A stretch of 23,417 nt of DNA from RUG754 sp041856085 (GCA_041856085.1 JBHAFL010000121.1:1-23417), one strand, 5' to 3'. Shown: positions 14,295 through 22,372, counted from the first letter of the stretch. Numbers and translations: made by a program. The notes: generated by a model not told the origin, from the letters alone.

Positions 14295-16037
14295 ATGTTT
14301 CAAAGCGATATACTTATAAAAAAACTTGCCTGTATAGAAAATATCAGGCTGACAAATATATCTATCGGCGTCGCGCCGCAGAACAAAATAATTCTTGAAA
14401 TCTTAGACGCCGAAGATATAATGAAATGGGAATATTTTATCGAAAGGCTGTCAAGGCTCACGAGCGACATAATAGTGAAAAGAGACTACCCGTACTTGAG
14501 TTTTTTGTTCTATGACGGAAAAAACGAGCTCCTCAGTAATATTGAGCATTTCGAGACCTGCGTCGATAAGAAGTATTACCTGATAGAGAAGCCGGAAGCA
14601 CACGACCTTACTCTCATAATGAAGATTACGAATCTTTGCAATCTGGACTGCCGATATTGTTACGACAGACCGTTCAGAGAAAGGCTCGGACATAACGGGG
14701 TGCTAAGCCGTGAAAAACTCGAAAGGGCTGTAGACCTTGCAAGCAGGTATGCCGAGAATGTGACGCTGCTCTGGCACGGCGGAGAGCCGACGCTCGCAGG
14801 CATAGAATATTACAGGAGCTGCTATGATGAATTGCTTCCGAAATACCCCTATACCGAGTTCACGCTCGCTATGCAGACAAACGGAACCTTGCTAAACGAC
14901 GATTGGTTCGATTTTTTCAAAGATACGGGAACGGAGGTAGGGACGTCATACTCGGCGACGGAAGAAGTCCTTAGGGAAACGAGAGCCGATAACGATTCGA
15001 GGGTTCAGGGCTGTGAGGTTGATACCGTAATTAAGAATGTGCAGGCAGCGGCAAAGAAAGGTCTCGACATCGGCGTTATCGACGTACTTACGAAAAAGAA
15101 TCACCATAAAGTAAAAGAAATATACGACTTCTATAAAAATAACAATATATCGGTGAGCTTGAACGCCATAAGCGACGCGGGAGAAGCGGAGAAACACGAT
15201 TTTTTGTTCGATACCCCCGCAGACAGACGAGAATACAAAAGGGTAACGGAGGATTATTTCCTGTACTGGGCTACTGATAAGAGCGAAGCGGCAATGCCCG
15301 ACAGGTACGCATCGTTCTATATGCAGCTTCTGCTAATCGGCGACTCGTGCGTTTGTAAGAACTCGAACACCTGCGTGAATAAATGGGCGGGAATAAACTC
15401 AAACGGCGACATATATCCCTGCGACAGAGCGCTTCCGGCTAAATACAGAATGGGGAATGTGACCCAGTTCAAGTCGTTTTATGACGCATTTAACACCCGT
15501 GAATACAAGGTATTCCGCGCAGAGAGGATAAAAAAACTGGAGAGCTGCAAAAAACACTGTCCTCTGTTTGACTACTGCAAGGGAGGCTGTCCTATGGAAG
15601 ACATAGACTCCTCAGGAAGCGCAGAGGGGACTAACAGATATGCCTGCAAGATATTTTTCATAAACCTTATGGCGGCGTATAACGCGCTACTTAAGACCGA
15701 GCTAAAAGACTTAAACAGGAGTCTGCGCAGATTTATAATAGATAAAGCGCTGTTTTTGCCGAGAGAGATACCCGAGGTCATGAGGGAGCTCGGACTCGAA
15801 AAAGAAATCGAAGGCTTGGATTTCACAAGGGAAATCAGATTCTCCGATAAGGAGTTCGAGCTGTTCAGGGCAATCAATCCGCCGGAGCAGGAAATGCAGG
15901 CGGTATCGGGGTATGATTCGTTGAGCTTCTACACGGGCGAAGACGGCGAGGACAATCGACTTATGATTTTTATGCAGTCGCTAAAAAATAGAGCTGATGC
16001 ATTGGAAAAGGAGTTAAAGGAAAAGAAAGATGAATAA
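14295..16037 (+). CDS. Radical SAM/SPASM protein-modifying enzyme
   Basis: The 580-residue protein has a ~105-residue N-terminal extension that could recognise a substrate leader, then a radical SAM core with CNLDCRYC (Cys115, 119, 122) and HGGEPTLAG (161-169). The SPASM region has Cys352, 354, 360, 376, 418, 422, 428, 432 and 451, with NSNGDIYPCDRA and CPLFDYCKGGCP, enough for two auxiliary clusters. A ~120-residue helical, charged C-terminal part follows. Family knowledge places such enzymes with sulfatase maturases and RiPP maturases; no sulfatase is encoded nearby, so a peptide/protein cross-linking role fits better. AAGGAG precedes ATG 14295. It overlaps the lipoprotein gene by eight bases. 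Confidence 0.88.
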   Translation: MFQSDILIKKLACIENIRLTNISIGVAPQNKIILEILDAEDIMKWEYFIERLSRLTSDIIVKRDYPYLSFLFYDGKNELLSNIEHFETCVDKKYYLIEKPEAHDLTLIMKITNLCNLDCRYCYDRPFRERLGHNGVLSREKLERAVDLASRYAENVTLLWHGGEPTLAGIEYYRSCYDELLPKYPYTEFTLAMQTNGTLLNDDWFDFFKDTGTEVGTSYSATEEVLRETRADNDSRVQGCEVDTVIKNVQAAAKKGLDIGVIDVLTKKNHHKVKEIYDFYKNNNISVSLNAISDAGEAEKHDFLFDTPADRREYKRVTEDYFLYWATDKSEAAMPDRYASFYMQLLLIGDSCVCKNSNTCVNKWAGINSNGDIYPCDRALPAKYRMGNVTQFKSFYDAFNTREYKVFRAERIKKLESCKKHCPLFDYCKGGCPMEDIDSSGSAEGTNRYACKIFFINLMAAYNALLKTELKDLNRSLRRFIIDKALFLPREIPEVMRELGLEKEIEGLDFTREIRFSDKEFELFRAINPPEQEMQAVSGYDSLSFYTGEDGEDNRLMIFMQSLKNRADALEKELKEKKDE

Positions 16038-16947
16038 GATTGTAGCAATAATATTGGCGGTAGTTATAGCGCTTTCACTTTCGGGGTGTTTTGAAAGTGC
16101 GGTTGAAACGATAAAAGCAGATGAGCAACAGGCGGCGGAGGAATCCAATGTTGAGCCCATAGAAGAATCGACCGTTAAAGCCGTAAATAAGGCGCTTAAG
16201 GACGGGGAAGAAGAGCTTCTGCACACATTTGAAGCCGACAAACTTAAAAATGTTAGGGAAAGGGTTACTAAGACAATAGGCGGGTCTTTTCTATCTACTA
16301 AGGAAATGATGGAGAGCGTTGACGACGGATATAAGTATTACTACATAAGAAAGAATCCGTCAAATAATGCATTGAGATTCGAAGTGTATGCGGAATCCCG
16401 TTCTCTTTTTAAGGAAAGACTCGAAAATTTTGCGTTTGATACATATTTTACGCCGCTTAAAGACTTAGATAAAATAGAAGAAGCGATACTTATAGCGGCA
16501 AATAATTTTCTAAAAGATAATGATTTAGAGGCGCAAGATCAATGTTATATCGACAAAAGGGGTGTTGAATATTGGATTGGCATGTCCAATCCCTTCTATT
16601 ACGCACCGCTTGATATGCTAATTGAGAACCCATATTCCATAAGGTCAATCGAGCCGTGGAAAGAAGAAATAGGAATAGACTTCGAGACTAAGAATGCAGA
16701 GATAAAGAAGCTTGCGATTGATTCAGAGGAAACCCAATATTCGATATATTACTGTGAGGTTACGGTAGACCTGACCACTCTAAAAAAAGAAAAGGCGCAC
16801 AGTAATATGGACTGGCTCCCCGAAGTGGGAAAAACTCGGAATGTCAGGCTATATATGTACTGTCTAATACAGGGTCCGCAATACTATGACGATGGTCGTC
16901 TCGCAGCGGTATCACTACTCACGTTATCAGGCTTAGACTTTAAGTAA
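16030..16947 (+). CDS. Lipoprotein of unknown function
   Basis: The 305-residue protein begins with a lipoprotein signal peptide: MNK, a hydrophobic stretch to residue ~16, then the lipobox LSGC with Cys20 as the lipidated residue. An acidic linker (~25-65) precedes a mature domain with mixed strands and helices (FAFDTYFTPLKDLDKIEEAI; YSIYYCEVTVDL) that I cannot name. It would be anchored on the outer face of the membrane. Its start overlaps the radical SAM/SPASM stop codon, so it belongs to the same operon. Its codons look more AT-rich than neighbouring genes. A terminator follows it. Confidence 0.8.
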   Translation: MNKIVAIILAVVIALSLSGCFESAVETIKADEQQAAEESNVEPIEESTVKAVNKALKDGEEELLHTFEADKLKNVRERVTKTIGGSFLSTKEMMESVDDGYKYYYIRKNPSNNALRFEVYAESRSLFKERLENFAFDTYFTPLKDLDKIEEAILIAANNFLKDNDLEAQDQCYIDKRGVEYWIGMSNPFYYAPLDMLIENPYSIRSIEPWKEEIGIDFETKNAEIKKLAIDSEETQYSIYYCEVTVDLTTLKKEKAHSNMDWLPEVGKTRNVRLYMYCLIQGPQYYDDGRLAAVSLLTLSGLDFK

Positions 16948-16971
16948 AACGGTATATTTTCAAATTAAGCG

Positions 16972-16995
16972 CTCCGGCATTAACCGGAGTTTTTT
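16972..16995 (+). terminator. Intrinsic terminator between the lipoprotein and repeat-protein genes
   Basis: CTCCGG (16972-16977) and CCGGAG (16984-16989) form a 6-bp GC-rich stem with a CATTAA loop, followed directly by TTTTTT (16990-16995). The repeat-protein gene starts 22 bases later, leaving no room for a promoter in between. Its expression therefore needs read-through or a promoter upstream of the hairpin; a TATATT at 16953-16958 lacks a good -35. Confidence 0.7.
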
Positions 16996-17016
16996 AGTTA
17001 AGAAAAGGAGAAATAT

Positions 17017-19713
17017 ATGGGAACATTAAATACCGACAGTCTGTCCTTAATGGCTTTTTCCAATGCGGAAACGGTCAAGGCATGGAGAGAGAGCGTCATA
17101 GCTAAGGAACGTTTAGGTTCTCCTAAACTAATAGAGAACAGACATACGAATACGCCCGAGCATAATAATCACTCGAACTATGCGGGAAAAGACGAACACA
17201 CGAACTATGTGACCCCGAGAGTCCATACGAATCATGGAAGAGACGCGGATTCATACAGCCAGAGCGAGCATACGAATATATATGCTAAAAGAGAGCATAC
17301 TAATAAATATACGCAGAGAGAGCACATAAATAAATATGTGCAAAGTGAACATACTAACAGGTATACAGCTCCATACGATAAATACACGAGGCATAATAAC
17401 AGCTACCACAATATTCACGCAAACAGCAACTCTCACTATAATCATATTAACAAAACGCGGGGAGGAAACCATTATAATAGGTACAGAGTAACACGCCACA
17501 GGGACAGAACAGACCAAGACTTTTATGACAAAATGCCCTCAAGGTATGACAGGACGTCAGGTTCATACTCCGAGAGAGCCAAAATAGACTCGCATACCGA
17601 CGAGGCGAGAAGAAACAGATACACCGAGTCGGCAAGGAGAGACTCATACAGCGAAAGAGCGGCGAGAAACAGATATACGCAGTCAACCCATACGAATAGA
17701 AGCTCGGGAGGAAATTATGTGCAGAACTACCAGAACTACAGCAGATCCGAATACAGCTACACCGCCGCCGTGGACAAAGGCTTCGACCATATTAACTATG
17801 TGCCGACGTCGCCCGAAGCATATCAGATAGAGGGCAAGGTCATATCGAGAGAGCTTAACCTCAATCTCGCTTCTTATGACAAGAACAAGGACGGCAAGGG
17901 CACACAAAGCGCCGAGAGCAAGGACATCTACTACAGCGTCGAGATAAGGCAAATCTATGACGATAAAGGCAAGGCGGTTTCAAGTTCTTGGAAAACAATT
18001 CTAAGCGGCAGAGAGAAGCTGTCCGCAAGTATTGATGTGAAAGGATATAAGAACGGGGTTTATGAGCTCAGAACCTCGGCATATAATATTATCCACGGAA
18101 GCAAGCAGGGCTCGGGAGCAAAAAACTTTACCTTTACCATTAAAAACAGCAGCCTCGACTGCGACCTTACCATAGTAAACGCCGCGGAGTTTATGAATTA
18201 CTCATACGGACTCGACACATATAGTACCGACGGAGCTTCAGGCGGCACGATAAAAGACTATACCGACAGAATATATAAGAACGCTTCCACATCTCAGCTA
18301 AAGGGGCTTTTCCTTGAAGTCGGAGTCGACGACGGAATAGAGGATAACTACCATAAGGTAACCGCAGGTCTAAGAAAAGGCGGAACAGTGATAGCAAGCG
18401 GCTATGAGGTCGTCTTCCCTAAGGGAACCGACGGCAGGCAGAAGAAAGGCGATAAGAAAGGCTATGTCTTCATACCTCTTTTAGATATGCTCGATAACGG
18501 TTCGTTCGCAGATGTTGAGATAGTCCTCCACGTCAGGGAATATGAGGACGCGGCATTAACCAGGCTGATATCGGAGACAACTAATATAAGGGGCGTGAGC
18601 TCGTCAAAAAATGTAATTTTTATTAACCTCGATAACAAGAAGCCTACTGCGAGCATAACAGCGCCGTCTTCTAAGAAAAGGACGCACCAAAAGATAGATA
18701 TAAGGGTCGACGACGTGGGTTTAGGACTCCGTGAAGCCAAATATCAGATTGTGAAAAAGGGGGGCGCGCCTAAAGACGCGGACTGGAAGAACATTAACAC
18801 GGAAACTAAGGTTAAATCATTCTATCTCACGGAAGCGGGGAACTGGGATATCTATGTCAAGGCGATAGACAAGGCGGGGAACGAGATAAACGCCTCTAAG
18901 AAAGGATACAGGATTGGAACGGCGACAGTTACGGTCGATATCAAAAAAACCGTCGAAAAAGGAACCGACGTAAGCACGGAGGGCAGACTTACAGCGGATA
19001 ACGATATGCTTCCTGAAAAGACCGAGTTCACAATAGAAAAAATCGGAAGCAAGGACGGCAATCTTAAGGAAAAAACTCAGTCAGTCGATAAGACAACCTA
19101 CATCTATGAGAATTTTTTCCATATTCCTGACGATATACCGGCGGGAGACTATATTATTCATTTTAAGGTCACCTTCGATGACGATTCTGAAGAAGAGGCG
19201 ACGAAGAGCTTTAGGGTAGTTGATGAGCTTAAGGCTGATATTATCCGGTTCGGAGTAGAGCACACGCCGAAGTGGGAAGAAAACAGGAAAAATAATAATA
19301 GCGATATCGCGAGAAAATATCGCGCGCCTGAGTTCTTTTGGTCGGGCGAAAAGTTCATAGTCGGCGCCGATATAAGGTTTAAGGATAAAGCCTCCATATC
19401 GGAAGAGGTTATGCTTGAAAGCGTCAGGATAACCAATCAAACTAAAAAGGACGGAACGGAATACTCCTATTCGTTTAAGCAGTATATTTCGAAAAAAAAA
19501 TATGAATCGAATCTTGAGAGAAAATCGGACGGCAGTTATTTGCTTAAACAGAGAGGCGCAATCTGGGACGGCGATATGATGTACAGATGGGGCAGGAGCA
19601 AGCCCCAGGAGTTAAAGTTCGAGTTCACATTCAAGGACGGCACGGTCTGCGAATCGACTGTCTTCGTCTGCTCTGAAGAAGAATATTTCAGATACCACGG
19701 AATACACAGATAA
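17017..19713 (+). CDS. Large His-X-Asn repeat protein with Ig-like domains, candidate modified surface protein
   Basis: The 898-residue protein has no signal peptide, membrane span or cell-wall sorting motif. Residues 1-40 form a possible helical leader (AFSNAETVKAWRESV). Residues ~43-260 are a His/Asn/Tyr/Arg-rich repeat region with 16 H-X-N triplets (mostly HTN). A first beta-rich domain follows (~265-380), then a second (~385-535), an Ig-like domain of bacterial type (~540-635, with GNWDIYVKAIDKAGNE), another beta domain (~636-735), and a C-terminal module (~735-898) with VEHTPKWEENR and FFWSGEKFIVGADI. The C-terminal modules resemble secreted clostridial multidomain proteins. AAGGAG precedes ATG 17017. 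I infer it is the main substrate of the locus's radical SAM and UPF0489 proteins. A structural or adhesive role is possible; no enzyme motif is visible. Confidence 0.8.
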   Translation: MGTLNTDSLSLMAFSNAETVKAWRESVIAKERLGSPKLIENRHTNTPEHNNHSNYAGKDEHTNYVTPRVHTNHGRDADSYSQSEHTNIYAKREHTNKYTQREHINKYVQSEHTNRYTAPYDKYTRHNNSYHNIHANSNSHYNHINKTRGGNHYNRYRVTRHRDRTDQDFYDKMPSRYDRTSGSYSERAKIDSHTDEARRNRYTESARRDSYSERAARNRYTQSTHTNRSSGGNYVQNYQNYSRSEYSYTAAVDKGFDHINYVPTSPEAYQIEGKVISRELNLNLASYDKNKDGKGTQSAESKDIYYSVEIRQIYDDKGKAVSSSWKTILSGREKLSASIDVKGYKNGVYELRTSAYNIIHGSKQGSGAKNFTFTIKNSSLDCDLTIVNAAEFMNYSYGLDTYSTDGASGGTIKDYTDRIYKNASTSQLKGLFLEVGVDDGIEDNYHKVTAGLRKGGTVIASGYEVVFPKGTDGRQKKGDKKGYVFIPLLDMLDNGSFADVEIVLHVREYEDAALTRLISETTNIRGVSSSKNVIFINLDNKKPTASITAPSSKKRTHQKIDIRVDDVGLGLREAKYQIVKKGGAPKDADWKNINTETKVKSFYLTEAGNWDIYVKAIDKAGNEINASKKGYRIGTATVTVDIKKTVEKGTDVSTEGRLTADNDMLPEKTEFTIEKIGSKDGNLKEKTQSVDKTTYIYENFFHIPDDIPAGDYIIHFKVTFDDDSEEEATKSFRVVDELKADIIRFGVEHTPKWEENRKNNNSDIARKYRAPEFFWSGEKFIVGADIRFKDKASISEEVMLESVRITNQTKKDGTEYSYSFKQYISKKKYESNLERKSDGSYLLKQRGAIWDGDMMYRWGRSKPQELKFEFTFKDGTVCESTVFVCSEEEYFRYHGIHR
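17143..17697 (+). repeat. Coding nonapeptide repeats with H-X-N and Y-[ST]-[EQ] motifs
   Basis: Within the 898-residue protein, histidines of H-X-N triplets stand at residues 43, 52, 61, 70; 85, 94, 103, 112; and 134, 143, 152, that is in runs spaced by exactly nine. Tyr80, 89, 98, 107, 116 share the same nine-residue period, as do Tyr184, His193, Tyr202, Tyr211, Tyr220. The typical unit is Y-x-Q-x-E-H-T-N-x. Codons differ between copies (cat-acg-aat, cat-act-aat, cac-ata-aat, cat-act-aac), so the repeats are held at protein level and are not a recent DNA duplication. Confidence 0.85.
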
Positions 19714-19738
19714 AGGTAAAACGACTTATTTGGTTTAG

Positions 19739-20239
19739 ATGATGAAAAATAAAAAAGAAACAATAATAAAAAGGGTTTTTTCGAGAGAAGTTAACTCACC
19801 TAAGCTATATTTGCTCAGAGAAGAGTTTACAACCGAAATGAAAATAAACGCGAAAGGGAGGGTTCATATCAGAGCCGCCCTTTTTTTAATCTCGGTAATG
19901 TACCTTACGGACGACAGCATAGCTTATCCGGAGGTACTGACGCTGATATCGCTTTTGTGGCTGACAGTGCCCGCTGCTTTAACAATAGCTGCGCCGCTCG
20001 CACGGAAGATGACGGAGGATAAGTATAACCTCTATGATATTCTTGCGGGAACAGGCACGTATATCATAGTTGCTTTTTCGCTGATAACAGGCGAGTTGGT
20101 TGCGGTCAGGCTTATTTCGAGAGAGTACCCCGATTTCTTCATAAGCCTGAACGAAACCACGGGACTGATAAGCCTCACGGCGGCAGCTTTATTTATAGCC
20201 GATGCGGTGCATATGCACAGAGGAAGAAAAAAGCGGTGA
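19739..20239 (+). CDS. Small polytopic membrane protein of unknown function
   Basis: The 166-residue protein has a basic N-terminal ~42 residues and four hydrophobic segments (about 43-57, 64-88, 100-122 and 138-158), ending in HRGRKKR. No family motif is seen. No clear ribosome site precedes the tandem ATGs at 19739/19742, so the start may lie further in, for example Met34. It follows the repeat-protein gene by 25 bases on the same strand and is the last gene of the accessory block, so it may serve that system. It converges with ychF. Confidence 0.6.
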   Translation: MMKNKKETIIKRVFSREVNSPKLYLLREEFTTEMKINAKGRVHIRAALFLISVMYLTDDSIAYPEVLTLISLLWLTVPAALTIAAPLARKMTEDKYNLYDILAGTGTYIIVAFSLITGELVAVRLISREYPDFFISLNETTGLISLTAAALFIADAVHMHRGRKKR

Positions 20240-20274
20240 TAAACGTCTTCGTTTCGCCCCCTGATTATTACCAA

Positions 20275-21369
20275 TCACACATTGAACAGGAACGTGATAA
20301 TGTCTCCGTCGTTTACCACATACTCCTTGCCCTCTGATTTCAGGAGGCCTTTTTCTTTTGCGGCGGTCATAGAGTAGCCGACTTCGGCGAACTTTTCATA
20401 AGGAATGGTTTCAGCTCTTATGAAACCGCGCTCGAAATCCGAGTGAATCTTGCCGGCAGCCTGCGGAGCCTTAGTGCCTCGCCTGATTGTCCAAGCCCTG
20501 CATTCATCTTCTCCCGCCGTAAGATAAGAGATAAGATCCAAGAGGGCATACGAGGCTTTCACGAGTTTTTCGAGACCTGACTCCGCTATGCCGAGATCCT
20601 CTAAAAACATCTCTTTCTCATCATCGTCAAGGTCGGCAATCTCCGACTCGATTGATGCACAGATTACCACGCACTTTGCGCCCTCTGATTCTGCTACCTG
20701 CATTACGGTTTTGACAAACTCGTTTGAAGAGTAATCCGCGACCTCGCTTTCATCAACATTAGCCACATAGATTATAGGCTTATATGACAGAAGCCCCAGC
20801 GACTTGACATACTCTATATCGTCTTCATCTATATCCATAGAGCGAGCGTTTTTTCCATCGGACAACCAAGCGTATATTGAGCTGAGAAGCTCAAGCTCCG
20901 CGCCCGCGCTCTTATCGAACTTGGCGTTTTTTTCGGTTTTTTGAATTCTTCTCTCTAAAATCTCGATATCGCTGAGTATAAGCTCGGTGTTTATCGTTTC
21001 GATATCCGAGAGGGGGTTAATCTTGCCGTCAACATGGACGATATTATCATTTTCGAAACAGCGCACCACGTGAACTATCGCTTCAACCTCTCTGATATGC
21101 CCCAAGAACTTGTTGCCGAGTCCCTCGCCCTTTGACGCGCCTTTAACGAGCCCTGCGATATCGCAAAACTCGATTGTCGCATAAACCGTCTTCTTAGAAT
21201 TATATACTTCGTGCAGCTTCGTTATCCTCTCGTCGGGAACGGTAACCACGCCGATATTCGGCTCAATAGTGCAGAAAGGGTAGTTTGCCGCCTCTGCGCC
21301 CGCCTTGGTTATGGCGTTAAAGAGGGTACTTTTTCCTACGTTCGGCAGTCCGATTATTCCTAATTTCAT
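20275..21369 (-). CDS. ychF: Obg-like/YchF redox-regulated ATPase
   Basis: The 364-residue protein matches YchF in length and motifs: G1 loop GLPNVGKST near residue 7, YPFCTIEPNIGVV, G3 region DIAGLVKGASKGEGLGNKFLGHI, and a TGS-type C-terminal end (IRRGTKAPQAAGKIHSDFERGFIRAE, ending with YVVNDGDIITFLFNV). YchF binds ATP in preference to GTP and associates with ribosomes. It lies 75 bases downstream of lgt on the same strand and probably shares its transcript. The stop is 35 bases from the convergent membrane protein gene; a short AAACG/CGTTT hairpin occupies that gap. Confidence 0.95.
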   Translation of the reverse strand: MKLGIIGLPNVGKSTLFNAITKAGAEAANYPFCTIEPNIGVVTVPDERITKLHEVYNSKKTVYATIEFCDIAGLVKGASKGEGLGNKFLGHIREVEAIVHVVRCFENDNIVHVDGKINPLSDIETINTELILSDIEILERRIQKTEKNAKFDKSAGAELELLSSIYAWLSDGKNARSMDIDEDDIEYVKSLGLLSYKPIIYVANVDESEVADYSSNEFVKTVMQVAESEGAKCVVICASIESEIADLDDDEKEMFLEDLGIAESGLEKLVKASYALLDLISYLTAGEDECRAWTIRRGTKAPQAAGKIHSDFERGFIRAETIPYEKFAEVGYSMTAAKEKGLLKSEGKEYVVNDGDIITFLFNV

Positions 21370-21386
21370 TTCTGTATTTACCTGTC

Positions 21387-21415
21387 CGAAAACCCTTGAT
21401 TTACCGGGGTTTTCG
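21387..21415 (-). other. 9-bp inverted repeat between lgt and ychF
   Basis: CGAAAACCC (21387-21395) and GGGTTTTCG (21407-21415) form a perfect 9-bp stem with an 11-base loop in the 75-base lgt-ychF gap. There is no T-tract on the minus-strand 3' side, so it does not look like a full terminator. It may reduce read-through or protect an mRNA end. Confidence 0.5.
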
Positions 21416-21444
21416 CCTTTCCTTAAAATTATTATCTCAATAGC

Positions 21445-22245
21445 TTATTCTTCACAGCTATCGTTATTACCCCGTTCTTTCTCCTCAGAAATATCGTCTG
21501 CAAAGCCGGACGAACGCTTTCGAAAAAAGAAGTATAGCGCGATGCCCGTGACGAAAAGCACCAAGCTCAGAACCTGTGCCTGTCTGAACGGCCCGAGCAT
21601 AAGGCTGTCCGTCCTTAGTCCCTCGACAAAAAATCTCTCAAGGGAATAGAGTATAAAGTACAGACAGGTTATCTGCCCCTTGAAGCGCCTGCGATTCCCG
21701 ACTGAGAAGAGAAAAATAAACAGCAAAAAACACCACACGGACTCATACAAAAAAGTAGGGTGATATCCGACGCCGTCGATTATCTGCGCCCACGGAAGGT
21801 CGGTCGCCGTACCGTGAGCCTCTTCGTTAAAGAAGTTGCCCCAGCGACCGATTGACTGCGCGAGCGCTAAATGCGCCACCGCTAAATCCATTAAATCGAG
21901 AGGGTGCTCTTTTTTTATTCTGCAAACAATGTAAGCGGTTATTACGCCCATGATAACGCCGCCGTGAATAGCGAGGCCGCCACTTCGAGTATTAAAAACA
22001 GCCATAAGGCTTCCCGAAGAATAGGCTTCCCAATTAAACAGCACATAGTATGCGCGCGCGCCTATTATAGAAGCGGGGATAAGAAAAATGACGAAGTCAA
22101 GCACATGGTCGGGCTTGACGCCGAACTTCTCAGCCCTAAGGTAAGAGAGCAGAGTCGCGATGATGAAGCCCGCGCCTATGAGCGCGCCGTACCACATTAT
22201 GTCGACTCCGAAGACCGTTAACAAGATTCTCCCGGGTGAAACCAT
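21445..22245 (-). CDS. lgt: Prolipoprotein diacylglyceryl transferase
   Basis: This multi-pass membrane enzyme transfers diacylglycerol from phosphatidylglycerol to the lipobox cysteine of prolipoproteins, including the one at 16030. Family signatures are visible: WYGALIGAGFIIA, SGGLAIHGGVIMGVITAY, the Lgt signature GRWGNFFNEEAHG, YHPTFLYESVW and LERFFVEGLRTDSLML. From Met at 22245 it has 266 residues, a normal Lgt length, and the site AAGGAG lies ten bases upstream. The longer in-frame start at 22332 would add 29 atypical residues and lies in the leader. A charged tail ends the protein. Confidence 0.93.
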   Translation of the reverse strand: MVSPGRILLTVFGVDIMWYGALIGAGFIIATLLSYLRAEKFGVKPDHVLDFVIFLIPASIIGARAYYVLFNWEAYSSGSLMAVFNTRSGGLAIHGGVIMGVITAYIVCRIKKEHPLDLMDLAVAHLALAQSIGRWGNFFNEEAHGTATDLPWAQIIDGVGYHPTFLYESVWCFLLFIFLFSVGNRRRFKGQITCLYFILYSLERFFVEGLRTDSLMLGPFRQAQVLSLVLFVTGIALYFFFRKRSSGFADDISEEKERGNNDSCEE

Positions 22246-22279
22246 AAACAAAAAACTCCTTAAAAAATCAAAATGCTGA

Positions 22280-22298
22280 ATGATTATCCGATAATCAT
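22280..22298 (-). other. Palindrome in the lgt leader
   Basis: ATGATTAT (22280-22287) and ATAATCAT (22291-22298) are perfect inverted copies around CCG, in the ~90-base untranslated leader between the lgt promoter and its ribosome site. It could be an operator or a weak leader hairpin. Confidence 0.4.
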
Positions 22299-22343
22299 AT
22301 ATATCTTCAAGCATATACCTGAATATTATCAATATTAAAAATG

Positions 22344-22372
22344 ATTATACATTTTTTTTTGCGGCTTGTCGA
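22344..22372 (-). promoter_or_regulatory. Promoter for lgt-ychF
   Basis: On the minus strand, TCGACA (22367-22372; 5 of 6 matches to the -35 consensus) is followed by a 17-base spacer with an A-tract and a perfect TATAAT (22344-22349). It points to lgt and is divergent from the tRNA promoter. Confidence 0.75.

Noticed and set aside
14295..16037. Anaerobic sulfatase-maturating enzyme.
   Set aside because: The core resembles that group, but no sulfatase is nearby and the extra N- and C-terminal parts and the repeat-protein neighbour favour another substrate.
17143..17697. The repeats as a CRISPR-like or recent tandem DNA repeat.
   Set aside because: Copies are 27 bases apart with no spacers, differ at synonymous positions and stay in one reading frame, so they are protein repeats.
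17251..17952. Minus-strand frames of ~80-90 codons opposite the repeat protein.
   Set aside because: They mirror the repetitive codons of the plus-strand gene, lack ribosome sites, and the plus-strand frame continues unbroken for 898 codons.
22246..22332. A 29-residue N-terminal extension of Lgt.
   Set aside because: AAGGAG stands before the inner Met at 22245, the family starts there, and the longer start would lie at or very near the transcription start expected from the TATAAT at 22344-22349.
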